From Sphingomonas pituitosa NBRC 102491 (lineage in GTDB: Bacteria > Pseudomonadota > Alphaproteobacteria > Sphingomonadales > Sphingomonadaceae), in assembly GCF_001598435.1 (NCBI RefSeq), contig NZ_BCYY01000002.1, positions 124,001 to 188,000 on the forward strand: a DNA stretch of 64,000 nucleotides, written 5' to 3'. The notes below the pieces were generated by a model, which was given only the letters and a program-made list of their open reading frames with translations, did not search any database and was not told the origin of the DNA. Both the position numbers and the translations under genes were made by a program. This document shows positions 52,222 through 63,046 of the stretch, piece after piece (the stretch's first letter is position 1; every line of letters starts with the position of its first letter).

Positions 52222-54114
52222 GTGAGCCTTACCCCCGCCTTTCTCGACGAACTCCGCGCCCGCACCACGCTCTCCACGCTGATCGCGAAATCGGTGAAGC
52301 TGCAGCGCGCGGGCAAGGAGTTCCGGGCCTGCTGCCCGTTCCACAACGAGAAGACCCCCAGCTTCTACGTCAACGACGACAAGGGCTTCTACCATTGCTT
52401 CGGCTGCGGCGCGCACGGCGATGCGATCCGCTGGATGACCGACCAGCGCGGCCTGCCGTTCATCGATGCCGTGAAGGAACTGGCGCAGGCCGCCGGGCTC
52501 GACATGCCCGAGCAGGACCGTCGCGCCGCCGAAAAGGCCGAGCGCGCCAAGGGCCTGCACGAGGCGATGGGCGACGCTGCGCAGTGGTTCACCGATCGGC
52601 TGAACGGCATCGAGGGCGCCGAGGCCCGCGCCGTGCTCCAGCGCCGCGGCATCACCCCCGAGATCGCCCGCAGCTTCGGCCTCGGCTTCGCGCCCGATTC
52701 GCGCGGCAAGCTCAAGGAAGCGCTCAAATCCTATGGCGACGCGATGCTGGTCGAATCCGGCATGCTGATCGCCGTCGAGGGCAAGGAGCCCTATGATCGC
52801 TTCCGCGGCCGGCTGATGATCCCGATCCGGGACGTGCGCGGCCGGACGATCGCGTTCGGCGGCCGCATCATCGGCGAGGGTGAGCCGAAATATCTGAACT
52901 CGCCCGAGACCCCGCTCTTCGACAAGGGCCGCACGCTCTACAATCTCGATCGCGCCCAGGCCGCCGCGCGCAAGGCCGATCGGGTGATCGCGGTCGAGGG
53001 CTATATGGACGTGATCGCGCTCGCCCAGGCCGGGTTCGGCGAGGTCGTCGCGCCGCTCGGTACCGCGCTGACCGAGCATCAGCTCGAACGGCTGTGGCGG
53101 CTGTCCGAAGTGCCCCTGCTCTGCTTCGACGGAGACAGCGCCGGGCAGAAGGCCGCGCTGCGCGCCGCCCACCGCGCGCTGCCGATGCTGGCGCCGGGCC
53201 GCAGCCTCGCCTTCGTGACGCTGCCGCAAGGGCTCGACCCCGACGATCTCGTCCGCGCCCAGGGCCCGGCCGCGTTCGAAGCGCTGCTCGGCCGGCCCGA
53301 GCCGCTAGTCGATCGGCTCTGGGCGAGCGAGGTAGCCGCCGGCCCGCTCGACACGCCGGAGCAACGCGCGGGCCTCAAGCGCCGCCTCACCGAACTTGCC
53401 GAGCAGATACAAGATTCGAACGTAAAGCACGAATATCTAGCAGAATTTCGTGCGCGCGCCGACCAGCAGTTCGGCCGTGGCCCCCGCGAGTTCCGCAAGG
53501 ACCAACGCGGCCCCGCCCCTGCCCGCCAGCAGCGCGGCACCCGCAATGCGCGCGGCGTCTGGCAACCGCCCGAGCCGCCACCCTCGCAGCTGATCCGCGA
53601 CGTGCAGGCGAGCGGGCTCGATCCCATATTGGCACGCGCGGTGCTCGCCGGGCTGATCCGCCACCCGGTGGAAATCGCACGGCACATGGAAATTCTCGGC
53701 AGCCTCCGCAGCGCTTCGGGTGCGCTGGGGCGACTGTTCGAAGCGGTGGTGGAGGTCGCCCTCACCAATCCTGCTTCCCGTCAACTTGATAGCGAGGATT
53801 TCCTCACCATATTGGTGCGGTCCGGTTTCGATTCAGTGGCAAGCGAGTTGCTTCGCACAGACACGCTCCCCTTCTCCTTCACGCGGCCTGCGGCCGACGT
53901 GACGAAGGCGCGCGAGGATCTGGGCGAGGCGATCGCGGTGATGGCGGCGCAGCCCGCCGTCGATGTGGCGCTCGCGGAGGCGACCGCCGCCCTGATGCGC
54001 GACGGAACGGAGGAAGCGTTCGCCCGCCAGGTGGCGCTTTCGCGGCAACGGCAGGAGCTTCAGGATCGGCTTGCCAATCTGATGCTTGCGGAAGACGGCG
54101 TTTTTGAGGAATAG
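52222..54114 (+). CDS. dnaG: DNA primase
   Basis: A 630-residue enzyme that lays RNA primers at the replication fork. The N-terminal CHC2 zinc-binding domain is seen as CCPFHNEKTPSFYVNDDKGF and YHCFGCGAHGD (residues about 34-66). The TOPRIM catalytic core includes the EGYMDVIALAQAG motif near 260 and DGDSAGQKAA near 305. The C-terminal DnaB-interacting region is present. It starts with GTG at 52222. It lies 42 bases upstream of rpoD, the usual macromolecular synthesis order. Confidence 0.96.
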   Translation: MSLTPAFLDELRARTTLSTLIAKSVKLQRAGKEFRACCPFHNEKTPSFYVNDDKGFYHCFGCGAHGDAIRWMTDQRGLPFIDAVKELAQAAGLDMPEQDRRAAEKAERAKGLHEAMGDAAQWFTDRLNGIEGAEARAVLQRRGITPEIARSFGLGFAPDSRGKLKEALKSYGDAMLVESGMLIAVEGKEPYDRFRGRLMIPIRDVRGRTIAFGGRIIGEGEPKYLNSPETPLFDKGRTLYNLDRAQAAARKADRVIAVEGYMDVIALAQAGFGEVVAPLGTALTEHQLERLWRLSEVPLLCFDGDSAGQKAALRAAHRALPMLAPGRSLAFVTLPQGLDPDDLVRAQGPAAFEALLGRPEPLVDRLWASEVAAGPLDTPEQRAGLKRRLTELAEQIQDSNVKHEYLAEFRARADQQFGRGPREFRKDQRGPAPARQQRGTRNARGVWQPPEPPPSQLIRDVQASGLDPILARAVLAGLIRHPVEIARHMEILGSLRSASGALGRLFEAVVEVALTNPASRQLDSEDFLTILVRSGFDSVASELLRTDTLPFSFTRPAADVTKAREDLGEAIAVMAAQPAVDVALAEATAALMRDGTEEAFARQVALSRQRQELQDRLANLMLAEDGVFEE

Positions 54115-54156
54115 AGGCGGTGTAAAATTGCCGCCATCTGAGTTTCGAGGATTTTG

Positions 54157-56184
<2,028 letters not shown>

Positions 56185-56207
56185 GCAGCTTCCGCTCCGA
56201 AATGAAG

Positions 56208-56238
56208 AACGGCTCCGGCATCCGCCGGGGCCGTTTTT
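56208..56238 (+). terminator. intrinsic terminator of the dnaG-rpoD operon
   Basis: A stem of 12 bp with one mismatch (AACGGCTCCGGC with GCCGGGGCCGTT) and a 4-base loop is followed by a T-run and ATTT. Confidence 0.88.
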
Positions 56239-56321
56239 ATTTGGGACGATGCGCGATGGAGAGCCGAAATCCTGTCTTTCAAGATTAATTTCGGCGTAAC
56301 CATCTTTCTACGCGCTTCGGT

Positions 56322-57053
56322 ATGTTCGCTATGCGATCTCCTTCTGGCCGGCCGATGACGGACGGCGCTGTCCAGATGAGGAAGGTCATGCTCTTGGATA
56401 CCGCACCGATCGAGCATTTGTCGGGCGCTTGGGGCCCGATGGGGGCGCTGGCGGGATCCGACGGCAGCGCCCAGCATCTCCATCTGCGCGCGCTCCGCAC
56501 CGCCGCCCTGCCCCGCCGCGACCTGGCGGATGCCGTGCATCATGTCGCGCGGCTGCATGGCCGCCATCCCGGGCTGATCGACTATGCAGCCGGCCATGCG
56601 CAGCGCCCGGTCGAATGCGAGTGGCTCGAAGCCGCCGCGGAAGCCTTTGTGGTGGAGCGCGCCTATCTGGTCCGCCTGGTGGCCGCGGCAGGCCCCCTGC
56701 CCAGCACGCCCGGCCATGCCGAGAGCGAAGCGGCCGCGGCGGCCCAGCGCCATGCGCTCGACATGCTGGCCCAGTCCGATCGCGCCGGCTGCGCGACCGG
56801 CGCCGCCATTGCGCTGGCGATCGACTGGATCGCCATCCGCGCCGTGCTGGATCGCGCCGCCGCCAGCTTCGGAGTCGAGCCCGTCGCCGCCCGCCTCCCC
56901 ATCCCCGAAGAGACGGTCAGCGTGGTCGATGCGCTGGCTCGCGAAGCCGCGCACGAGCGCGCGATGCTGTTCGGCGCGCAGCAGGTCTTTGCCCAGCATC
57001 GCGGCCTGTGGGACCTGCTCGAAGCCCGCGCGAGCGCCCGCAGCCGCAGCTGA
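56322..57053 (+). CDS. uncharacterised alpha-helical protein
   Basis: Up to 243 residues; Ala/Arg/His-rich helical protein without signal peptide or membrane segments. No family is recognised. The region from MLLDTAPIEHLSGAWGPMGA onward reads as the folded core, with a histidine-rich stretch (AVHHVARLHGRHPGLID) and a C-terminal AHERAMLFGAQQVFAQHRGL. Start is uncertain: ATGs at 56322, 56331, 56355, 56376 and 56388 are all in frame; an AGGAAGG lies immediately before the last. It is located between rpoD and the MoxR gene. Confidence 0.65.
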   Translation: MFAMRSPSGRPMTDGAVQMRKVMLLDTAPIEHLSGAWGPMGALAGSDGSAQHLHLRALRTAALPRRDLADAVHHVARLHGRHPGLIDYAAGHAQRPVECEWLEAAAEAFVVERAYLVRLVAAAGPLPSTPGHAESEAAAAAQRHALDMLAQSDRAGCATGAAIALAIDWIAIRAVLDRAAASFGVEPVAARLPIPEETVSVVDALAREAAHERAMLFGAQQVFAQHRGLWDLLEARASARSRS

Positions 57054-57106
57054 CCTGTCCCCCGAGGTGGGTTGCATCCCGCCACCTTTCGGCCCACCTT
57101 TCTGGC

Positions 57107-57949
57107 ATGCGCTTCGAAGGCACCCAGAGCTATGTCGCGACCGCCGACCTGAAGGTCGCGGTCAATGCCGCCGTCACGCTGCGGCGCCCGCTGCTGGTCA
57201 AGGGCGAGCCGGGCACCGGCAAGACCGTGCTCGCCACCGAGATCGCCAAGGCGGTCGGCGCGCCGTTGATCGAGTGGAACGTCAAGTCGACGACCAAGGC
57301 GCAGCAGGGCCTGTACGAATATGACGCAGTGGCGCGGCTGCGCGACGGGCAGCTCGGCGATCCCCGCGTGCACGAGATCGGCAACTATATCCGCAAGGGC
57401 AAGCTGTGGGAGGCGTTCACCAGCCCCACCCTGCCCGTGCTGCTGATCGACGAGATCGACAAGGCGGACATCGAGTTCCCGAACGACCTGCTCCAGGAAC
57501 TCGATCGCATGGAATTCCATGTCTACGAGACCGGCGAGAATGTCCGCGCCGCCGAGCGCCCGATCGTCGTGATCACCTCCAACAACGAGAAGGAACTGCC
57601 CGACGCGTTCCTGCGCCGCTGCTTCTTCCACTATATCAAATTCCCCGATCGCGACACGATGCAGGCGATCGTCGACGTGCACTTCCCCGGCATCCAGAAG
57701 CTGCTGGTCAGCCGGGCGATGGATCTGTTCTACGAGATCCGCGAGGTGCCCGGCCTCAAGAAGAAGCCATCGACCAGCGAACTGCTCGACTGGCTCAAGC
57801 TGCTGCTCCACGAGGACATGCCGCTGGAGGTGCTCCAGTCACGCGACCCGACCAAGGCGATCCCGCCGCTCCACGGCGCGCTGCTCAAGAACGAGCAGGA
57901 CGTGATGCTGTTCGAACGCCTCGCCTTCATGGCCCGGCGGCAGAAATAG
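57107..57949 (+). CDS. MoxR-family AAA+ ATPase
   Basis: A 280-residue ATPase with Walker A GEPGTGKTVLATEIA near residue 32-45, Walker B VLLIDEIDKAD near 108-118, sensor 1 VVITSNNEKELP and the arginine finger FLRRCFFHYI. MoxR proteins act as chaperones that remodel metal- or cofactor-containing complexes together with VWA partners. A VWA (CoxE-like) gene follows 74 bases downstream, giving the standard MoxR-VWA pair. The start at 57107 (MRFEGTQSYV) matches the family N-terminus. Confidence 0.93.
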   Translation: MRFEGTQSYVATADLKVAVNAAVTLRRPLLVKGEPGTGKTVLATEIAKAVGAPLIEWNVKSTTKAQQGLYEYDAVARLRDGQLGDPRVHEIGNYIRKGKLWEAFTSPTLPVLLIDEIDKADIEFPNDLLQELDRMEFHVYETGENVRAAERPIVVITSNNEKELPDAFLRRCFFHYIKFPDRDTMQAIVDVHFPGIQKLLVSRAMDLFYEIREVPGLKKKPSTSELLDWLKLLLHEDMPLEVLQSRDPTKAIPPLHGALLKNEQDVMLFERLAFMARRQK

Positions 57950-58023
57950 CGATGCGGCGGACGGGCAGCCTCCGGCGGTCAACGTAATGGACGCGCGCCA
58001 TCCCGCGGGCCTAGTCTAGGTCC

Positions 58024-59202
58024 ATGTTCCTCGCCTTTCTCGACGAGCTGCGCGCCGCGGGCATTCCCGCCAGCCTCAAGGAACATCTGCTGCTGCTCGA
58101 GGCGCTCGACGCGCAGGTGATCGAGCCGACGCCCGAGGCCTTCTACTTCCTTGCCCGCGCCACCTATGTGAAGGACGAAGGGCTGCTCGACCGGTTCGAC
58201 CAGGTCTTCGCCAAGGTCTTCCGGGGGATCGCGAGCCATTACGGCGTCGCCCCCGCCGAACTCCCCGAGGAATGGCTCCGTGTGATCGCCGAGAAATATC
58301 TCACCGGCGAGGAAAAGGCGGCGATCGAGGCGCTCGGCTCGTGGGAAAAGCTGATGGAGACGCTCCAGCAGCGCCTCGCCGAGCAGCAGGAGCGGCATCA
58401 GGGCGGCAGCAAATGGATCGGCACCGGCGGCACTTCGCCGTACGGCAATGGCGGCTACAATCCCGAAGGCGTGCGGATCGGCGGCGAAGGCAAGCACCAG
58501 CGCGCGGTGAAGGTGTGGGAGGCGCGCGACTTCCGCAATCTCGACTCGACCCGCGAACTGGGCACGCGCAACATCAAGGTGGCGCTGCGCCGCCTGCGCC
58601 GCTTCGCCCGTGAAGGTGCGGCGGAAGAGCTCGACATCGACGGCACGATCGCCGGCACCGCAAGGCAAGGCTGGCTGGACGTCAGGATGCGGCCCGAACG
58701 CCACAATGCGGTGAGGCTGCTGCTCTTCCTCGACGTCGGCGGTTCGATGGACCCGTTCGTCAAGCTCTGCGAGGAGCTTTTCTCGGCCGCCACCGGCGAG
58801 TTCAAGAACCTCGAATTCTTCTACTTCCACAACTGCCTGTACGAAGGCGTGTGGAAGGACAATCGTCGCCGCTTCACCGAACGCACCCGCACCGCCGACA
58901 TCCTCCACAAATATGGCCACGACTATAAGGTGATCTTCGTCGGCGACGCGTCGATGAGCCCCTATGAAATCACCCATGTCGGCGGCTCGGTCGAGCATAT
59001 GAACGAGGAGCCGGGTGCCACCTGGCTGCAGCGGGTGGTAGATACCTACCCCGCCACCGTCTGGCTCAACGTGCTGCCCGAGGCGCAATGGAGCTATTCG
59101 CACTCGGTGACGATGATCCGCGCGCTGATGCGCGACCGGATGTTTCCCCTCACGATTGCAGGGATCGATGCAGCGATGCGCGAGTTGAGTAGAAAGCGAT
59201 GA
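58024..59202 (+). CDS. VWA domain protein, CoxE-like
   Basis: A 392-residue protein with a helical N-terminal part (FLAFLDELRAAGIPASLKEH), a Gly-rich linker (GGSKWIGTGGTSPYGNGGYN) and a C-terminal von Willebrand A domain. The metal-ion site is DVGGSM near residue 240, the DxGxS variant usual for the CoxE group, with further ligands in FVGDASMSPYE. It works with MoxR ATPases. No CO dehydrogenase or other obvious client lies nearby. It overlaps the next gene by four bases (ATGA). Confidence 0.9.
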   Translation: MFLAFLDELRAAGIPASLKEHLLLLEALDAQVIEPTPEAFYFLARATYVKDEGLLDRFDQVFAKVFRGIASHYGVAPAELPEEWLRVIAEKYLTGEEKAAIEALGSWEKLMETLQQRLAEQQERHQGGSKWIGTGGTSPYGNGGYNPEGVRIGGEGKHQRAVKVWEARDFRNLDSTRELGTRNIKVALRRLRRFAREGAAEELDIDGTIAGTARQGWLDVRMRPERHNAVRLLLFLDVGGSMDPFVKLCEELFSAATGEFKNLEFFYFHNCLYEGVWKDNRRRFTERTRTADILHKYGHDYKVIFVGDASMSPYEITHVGGSVEHMNEEPGATWLQRVVDTYPATVWLNVLPEAQWSYSHSVTMIRALMRDRMFPLTIAGIDAAMRELSRKR

Positions 59203-59897
59203 CCACGATCCGCGACATGCTCTACCGTTGGCGCCGGCGGCTGTTCGGCAGCTACACGATCGCCGATCCCCGGCCAATGGCCGAGGCTGCGCCCTACACG
59301 TTCTTCCTGCCCAGCGAGAACGAGGTGCTGGCGCTGCGCCTGGGCGATCTCGCCAAGCTGATCTTCCAGTCCACGCCCGCGTCGCGCGACTATGCCGCCG
59401 AGCGGATGTGGGTGGAGATCACCCGCGCCGAGGGCGACCGGCTGTGGGGCCGGCTGGACAATGTGCCGCTCGACATGCCGCAACTCCGTCCCGGCCGCGA
59501 GATCGCCTTCCGCCGCGGCGACGTGATCGACCTGCGCTGGGGCGAGAACCGGCCGGTGCGGCCGCCCTCGGCGCCGGCGCGGCGCCACTATGACGCGCGC
59601 TGCCTGGTCGACAGCTGCGTCCTCGAACAGGGTGCTGCGGTCCATTATCTCTACCGCGAACTGCCGCTGCCCCCGGGCATCGGCGACGAACCCGACAGCG
59701 GCTGGCGTATCCGCGGCGATTATCGCGGGCTCGAAGACGAGGCGATCGGCGCCCGCGCGATCGAATGCGTCGCGCTCGGCCGCGTGCTCAACATCGACGA
59801 CAGCTGGGTCCACCTGATCGATGCGCCCACTGGCTCGGCCTATGTGCGGAACTGGGAGAAGGATGTGTTCGAGCCCGAGTCCGCGGCGGCGGACTGA
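59199..59897 (+). CDS. DUF2314 plus DUF2185 (Imm33-like) two-domain protein
   Basis: A 232-residue soluble protein. The first half (YAAERMWVEITRAEGDRLWG through LRPGREIAFRRGDVIDLRW) fits DUF2314, a YegJ-like small domain. The second half (ARCLVDSCVLEQGAAVHYLY, DSGWRIRGDY, and HLIDAPTGSAYVRNWEKDVF) resembles DUF2185, related to Imm33-type immunity proteins. It is translationally coupled to the VWA gene. Function is unknown; assignment of the two domains is from pattern memory and moderately certain. Confidence 0.7.
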   Translation: MTTIRDMLYRWRRRLFGSYTIADPRPMAEAAPYTFFLPSENEVLALRLGDLAKLIFQSTPASRDYAAERMWVEITRAEGDRLWGRLDNVPLDMPQLRPGREIAFRRGDVIDLRWGENRPVRPPSAPARRHYDARCLVDSCVLEQGAAVHYLYRELPLPPGIGDEPDSGWRIRGDYRGLEDEAIGARAIECVALGRVLNIDDSWVHLIDAPTGSAYVRNWEKDVFEPESAAAD

Positions 59898-59969
59898 CGA
59901 AACCGTGAGTCGGCTGTCGCCCAAAAGCGGACATTGCATCTAGCTGTCATAGACGTTCGAGGGGAAACG

Positions 59970-60158
59970 ATGATGGCGCTGTCCTGGGCTACTTTGATAG
60001 TTGGCGGAGCAGTCCTTTTTGGCCTGCCCCCTGCGGTCTTTTGGCTGAACACCCGCAGGCGAAACGCAGGATGGTGGGTGCTGCTGGCGGTGATCGCCTT
60101 GGTGTTCGTAGGAAACGCTGCCGAGAAACTGACGACCGGAAACTCACCGCTTTTTTGA
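59970..60158 (+). CDS. small two-helix membrane protein
   Basis: A 62-residue protein with two hydrophobic segments (residues about 5-22 and 31-46) separated by a basic NTRRRNAG loop. A good Shine-Dalgarno (GAGGGGAAA) precedes the tandem ATGs at 59970/59973. No family is recognised. It lies 72 bases after the DUF2314 gene with no gene in between. Confidence 0.6.
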   Translation: MMALSWATLIVGGAVLFGLPPAVFWLNTRRRNAGWWVLLAVIALVFVGNAAEKLTTGNSPLF

Positions 60159-60233
60159 CAACCACAGCTCCCCACCATTGCCGGCCACCCGACTACATGG
60201 CCGAATGCCGACGCTAGTCCGCTAGCGCTCCGC

Positions 60234-60527
60234 TCAGAGCTTCTCGACCGCCTTGTCGATCCGGCGCAGCAGCGCGCCGTCCTGGGCGCTGCGCCGCACC
60301 GCCTCCTCGGCAAGCCCCATCAGGCCGGTCGCGCCGAAGCTGCCCGCCAGGCTCTGCAGCCGGAGCGCGGCGCCTGCCCATTGCTCGGCGCCCTTGGACG
60401 ATTTCATCATGTCCACCGAACGGTTCACGCTCTCAAGGAACGCGTCGCGCAGCTCGGCGATCAGCGCCGGATCGTCGCCCACCGCAGCTGCCAGGCTCGT
60501 ATCGATTGCACCGGGATCATAGGCCAT
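60234..60527 (-). CDS. Hpt-domain-like protein lacking the phospho-histidine
   Basis: A 97-residue four-helix protein with the helical pattern of histidine phosphotransfer domains: DPALIAELRDAFLESVNRSV and the segment ALRLQSLAGSFGATGLMGLA, which aligns with H-x-L-K-(S/G)-x-A-x-S-F-G-A. The position of the phosphorylatable His is Leu55 and of the Lys is Gln58, and the protein contains no histidine at all. It therefore cannot carry phosphate in the usual way. It is divergent from the large coiled-coil membrane protein, 83 bases apart. Confidence 0.75.
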   Translation of the reverse strand: MAYDPGAIDTSLAAAVGDDPALIAELRDAFLESVNRSVDMMKSSKGAEQWAGAALRLQSLAGSFGATGLMGLAEEAVRRSAQDGALLRRIDKAVEKL

Positions 60528-60610
60528 GGCGCGATCGTAGCGGCATGATCGTTAACCGTTCGTTGCCAACCCGGTATTGGTCCGCGCGGCAAAGCTGGTA
60601 CAGTGCCCGG

Positions 60611-62899
60611 ATGACTGGGGGCTCCACCGCTGAATCCGCCGTACCGTTCGAAACCCTGCCCGCCGAACCGCCGGTGCTGGCGGAGAGCCTCGTGATCGAC
60701 GATCCCGCGCCCGACGCGGCGTCGGACGGGGATGCCCCGTCGCAGTTCGGCTGGGTCGCGCCGTTGCTCGCAATCGCCGCCGGAGTGGGGGCCACCTATG
60801 GCATGGCGACGCTTGCGCTGCCCGCCTTGCGAGAGCCGATCAGCGACTTCCAGCGCGTCCAGCTGCTCGCCTCGCTCTGCGTGCCGGGGGCGCTCGTCGC
60901 GCTCCTTTACCTGATCGTCATGCGCACCAGCACCCGCGAGGCCCGCCGCTTCGCCGACACCGCCCGGGCGATGCGGGCGGAGGCAGAGGCGCTGGAGACC
61001 CGCACCGCCGCGCTCATCGATCGGATGGTGGCGCAGCGCCGCGCAATCGCCGAGCAGGAGAGCGGCCTGTCGGTGCTCAGCGACGCCGCCAGCGAACGCC
61101 TCGCCCACGCCGCCGCGAGCGCGCAGCGCCAGGCCGAGACGATCGCCGCGAGCACCCAGCAGTTGAGCGCCATGACCAGCGCCGCCGAACACAGCATCGC
61201 GGTCGTCCTCGCCTCCTTGCCCCGAGCACATGAGGAAATGCGTGGGCTGGCCGATCGCGTCGACGCCGCGGGCCTGCAGGCGGGGCAGACCGCCGCCGCG
61301 CTCGACATCCAGCTGACCGTGCTTGCCGAGCGCGGCCGCGAAGCCGATCGTATCGCAAGCGGCGCCGCCGAGCGGCTGGCAGCCCACATCTCCCGCATGG
61401 AAGCGACCAGCGAGGCCGCGAGCAGCCGCCTGGAACAGGTGACCGACCAGATGTCGGCGCAGGTCGACGCCGTGCTCGATCGTGCCGCCGCCGCCGTCGA
61501 CCAGTCGCGCCAGGGCATTGCCGCGCAGGGCGAGGCGATCCTCGCGATGCTGAGCGCCAACCAGGCCGCGCTCGAACGCGCGAGCGAGGACAGCAGCGCC
61601 GCGATGGCCCAGCGCATGGCGCTGATCGAGGATGCGATCATCCGCATCTCGGCGCGACTGAGCGAGGAGCAGCGGCGCAGCGACGCGCTGTTCGCCCGTC
61701 TCTCCGAGGGCGCGAGCGAATTCGACCGCGAGCTGGAAGTACTCCACGCCGCCGGCACCCGCCGCACCGAGGCGCTGGCGACCGCCATCCACAGCCTTCA
61801 CCAGTCGATGGACGGGATGACCCAGTCGATGCGCACCGGCGAATCGACCGCGCGTGGGGCGATCGCCACTTCCGAGGAACTGCTGACCGCGCTCGACGCC
61901 GCCGCGCGCGAGATCGACGAGACCATGCCGGCCGCGCTGGAGCGGCTCGACGAGCGGATCGACACCACCCGCAAGCGCATCGCCGCGTCCAAGCCCGAAC
62001 TGCTCGGCCTGGTCACCGCCGCCGAGGCGACCCATGACGCGGTGGAGGGCATCGCCGCATCGGTCACCCAGCAGCAGGCCGCGCTGGAAAGCGGTCGCGC
62101 CGCGCTCGCCGAGACGCTGGCGACCGCCGCCGAGCAGGCGGAGACGCTGAGCCGCGCGGTCGACGGCGCGATCGTCCACGCCAAGAGCTTCACCAGCGAC
62201 GCCGCCCCTGAGCTGATCGAAACGCTGCTGCGGGTACGCGACAGCGCCAACAAGGCCGCCGACCATGCGCGCGAGGCGATCGACGGCATCGTCCCGGCGG
62301 TCAATCGCGTGCTGCAGGACACCACCGACAGCGTGATCGAACGCGCGGTGGAGCTATCCGTGCGCCAGCAGGTCGACATGCTGACCAAGGCCGCCGATGC
62401 CGCGATTGGCGCGGCCGCCCGCGCGGCCGAGCATCTCCGCGCGCAGATGACGGTGCTGGAGGACGCCAACCAGCTCGCCGAGGCGCGCATCGCCGAGGCA
62501 CAGGATGCGCAGGAACGCGCTGACGGCGATGGCTTCGCGCACCGCATGGCGCTGCTGATCGACGCGCTGCACTCGACCTCAATCGATATCGCCAAGACCT
62601 TCTCGACCGAGGTGACCGACGGTGCCTGGGGGGCGTACCTGAAGGGCGATCGCGGCGTGTTCACCCGCCGCGCGGTGCGGCTGCTCGCCCCGCACGAGGC
62701 GCGCGAGATCCACCGGCTGTACGATCATGACGACGTGTTCCGCGACCATGTGCATCGCTACGTCCATGATTTCGAGACGATGCTGCGCCAGGTGCTCGGC
62801 CTGCGCGAAGGCAATCCGCTGGCGGTGACCCTGCTCTCGTCGGATGCGGGCAAGCTCTATGTGGCGCTTGCCCAGGCGATCGAGCGGCTGCGAAGCTGA
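60611..62899 (+). CDS. large coiled-coil membrane protein (TipN-like architecture)
   Basis: A 762-residue protein: acidic disordered N-terminus (1-45), two transmembrane helices (about 47-70 and 84-105), then about 500 residues of Ala/Glu/Arg coiled-coil. A conserved-looking C-terminal globular end follows (about 635-760; DGFAHRMALLIDALHSTSID, FTRRAVRLLAPHEAREIHRL, DHVHRYVHDFETML). This plan recalls the polarity protein TipN of Caulobacter and methyl-accepting or apolipoprotein-like coiled-coils. Homology to TipN is suggested, not shown. The ATG at 60611 is the first in a fitting context. The divergent Hpt-like gene may share its promoter region. Confidence 0.72.
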   Translation: MTGGSTAESAVPFETLPAEPPVLAESLVIDDPAPDAASDGDAPSQFGWVAPLLAIAAGVGATYGMATLALPALREPISDFQRVQLLASLCVPGALVALLYLIVMRTSTREARRFADTARAMRAEAEALETRTAALIDRMVAQRRAIAEQESGLSVLSDAASERLAHAAASAQRQAETIAASTQQLSAMTSAAEHSIAVVLASLPRAHEEMRGLADRVDAAGLQAGQTAAALDIQLTVLAERGREADRIASGAAERLAAHISRMEATSEAASSRLEQVTDQMSAQVDAVLDRAAAAVDQSRQGIAAQGEAILAMLSANQAALERASEDSSAAMAQRMALIEDAIIRISARLSEEQRRSDALFARLSEGASEFDRELEVLHAAGTRRTEALATAIHSLHQSMDGMTQSMRTGESTARGAIATSEELLTALDAAAREIDETMPAALERLDERIDTTRKRIAASKPELLGLVTAAEATHDAVEGIAASVTQQQAALESGRAALAETLATAAEQAETLSRAVDGAIVHAKSFTSDAAPELIETLLRVRDSANKAADHAREAIDGIVPAVNRVLQDTTDSVIERAVELSVRQQVDMLTKAADAAIGAAARAAEHLRAQMTVLEDANQLAEARIAEAQDAQERADGDGFAHRMALLIDALHSTSIDIAKTFSTEVTDGAWGAYLKGDRGVFTRRAVRLLAPHEAREIHRLYDHDDVFRDHVHRYVHDFETMLRQVLGLREGNPLAVTLLSSDAGKLYVALAQAIERLRS

Positions 62900-62902
62900 G
62901 GG

Positions 62903-62930
62903 TTTGGGGGCCTGATACGCCCCCCCCAAA
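62903..62930 (+). terminator. hairpin after the coiled-coil gene
   Basis: A stem TTTGGGGG (62903-62910) with CCCCCAAA (62923-62930) begins three bases after the stop codon. There is no T-run after it; a REPIN-like element follows at once. Confidence 0.5.
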
Positions 62931-62931
62931 G

Positions 62932-63029
62932 CCGTCATCCCGTCGAAAGCCGGGATCCAGACGCCATTCGCTTTCCGCAGGAACCGCGCCGGCGACCCCA
63001 ATGGATTCCGGCTTTCGCCGGAATGACGG
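62932..63029. repeat. REPIN-like inverted repeat, family A copy 2
   Basis: Two 28-base arms (62932-62959 and 63002-63029) pair at 25 of 28 positions around a 42-base core. Read on the minus strand it matches copy 1 at 44360-44455, including the core block ATCCATTGGGGTCGCC. Each arm is also a short hairpin. Confidence 0.83.
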
Positions 63030-63046
63030 TTGTAGAGTCCGGGGCG

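Noticed and set aside
58021..59897. Toxin-immunity module suggested by the Imm33-like half of the DUF2314 protein
   Set aside because: No toxin gene, secretion gene or Rhs/polymorphic toxin element is nearby; the MoxR-VWA context fits a housekeeping complex better.
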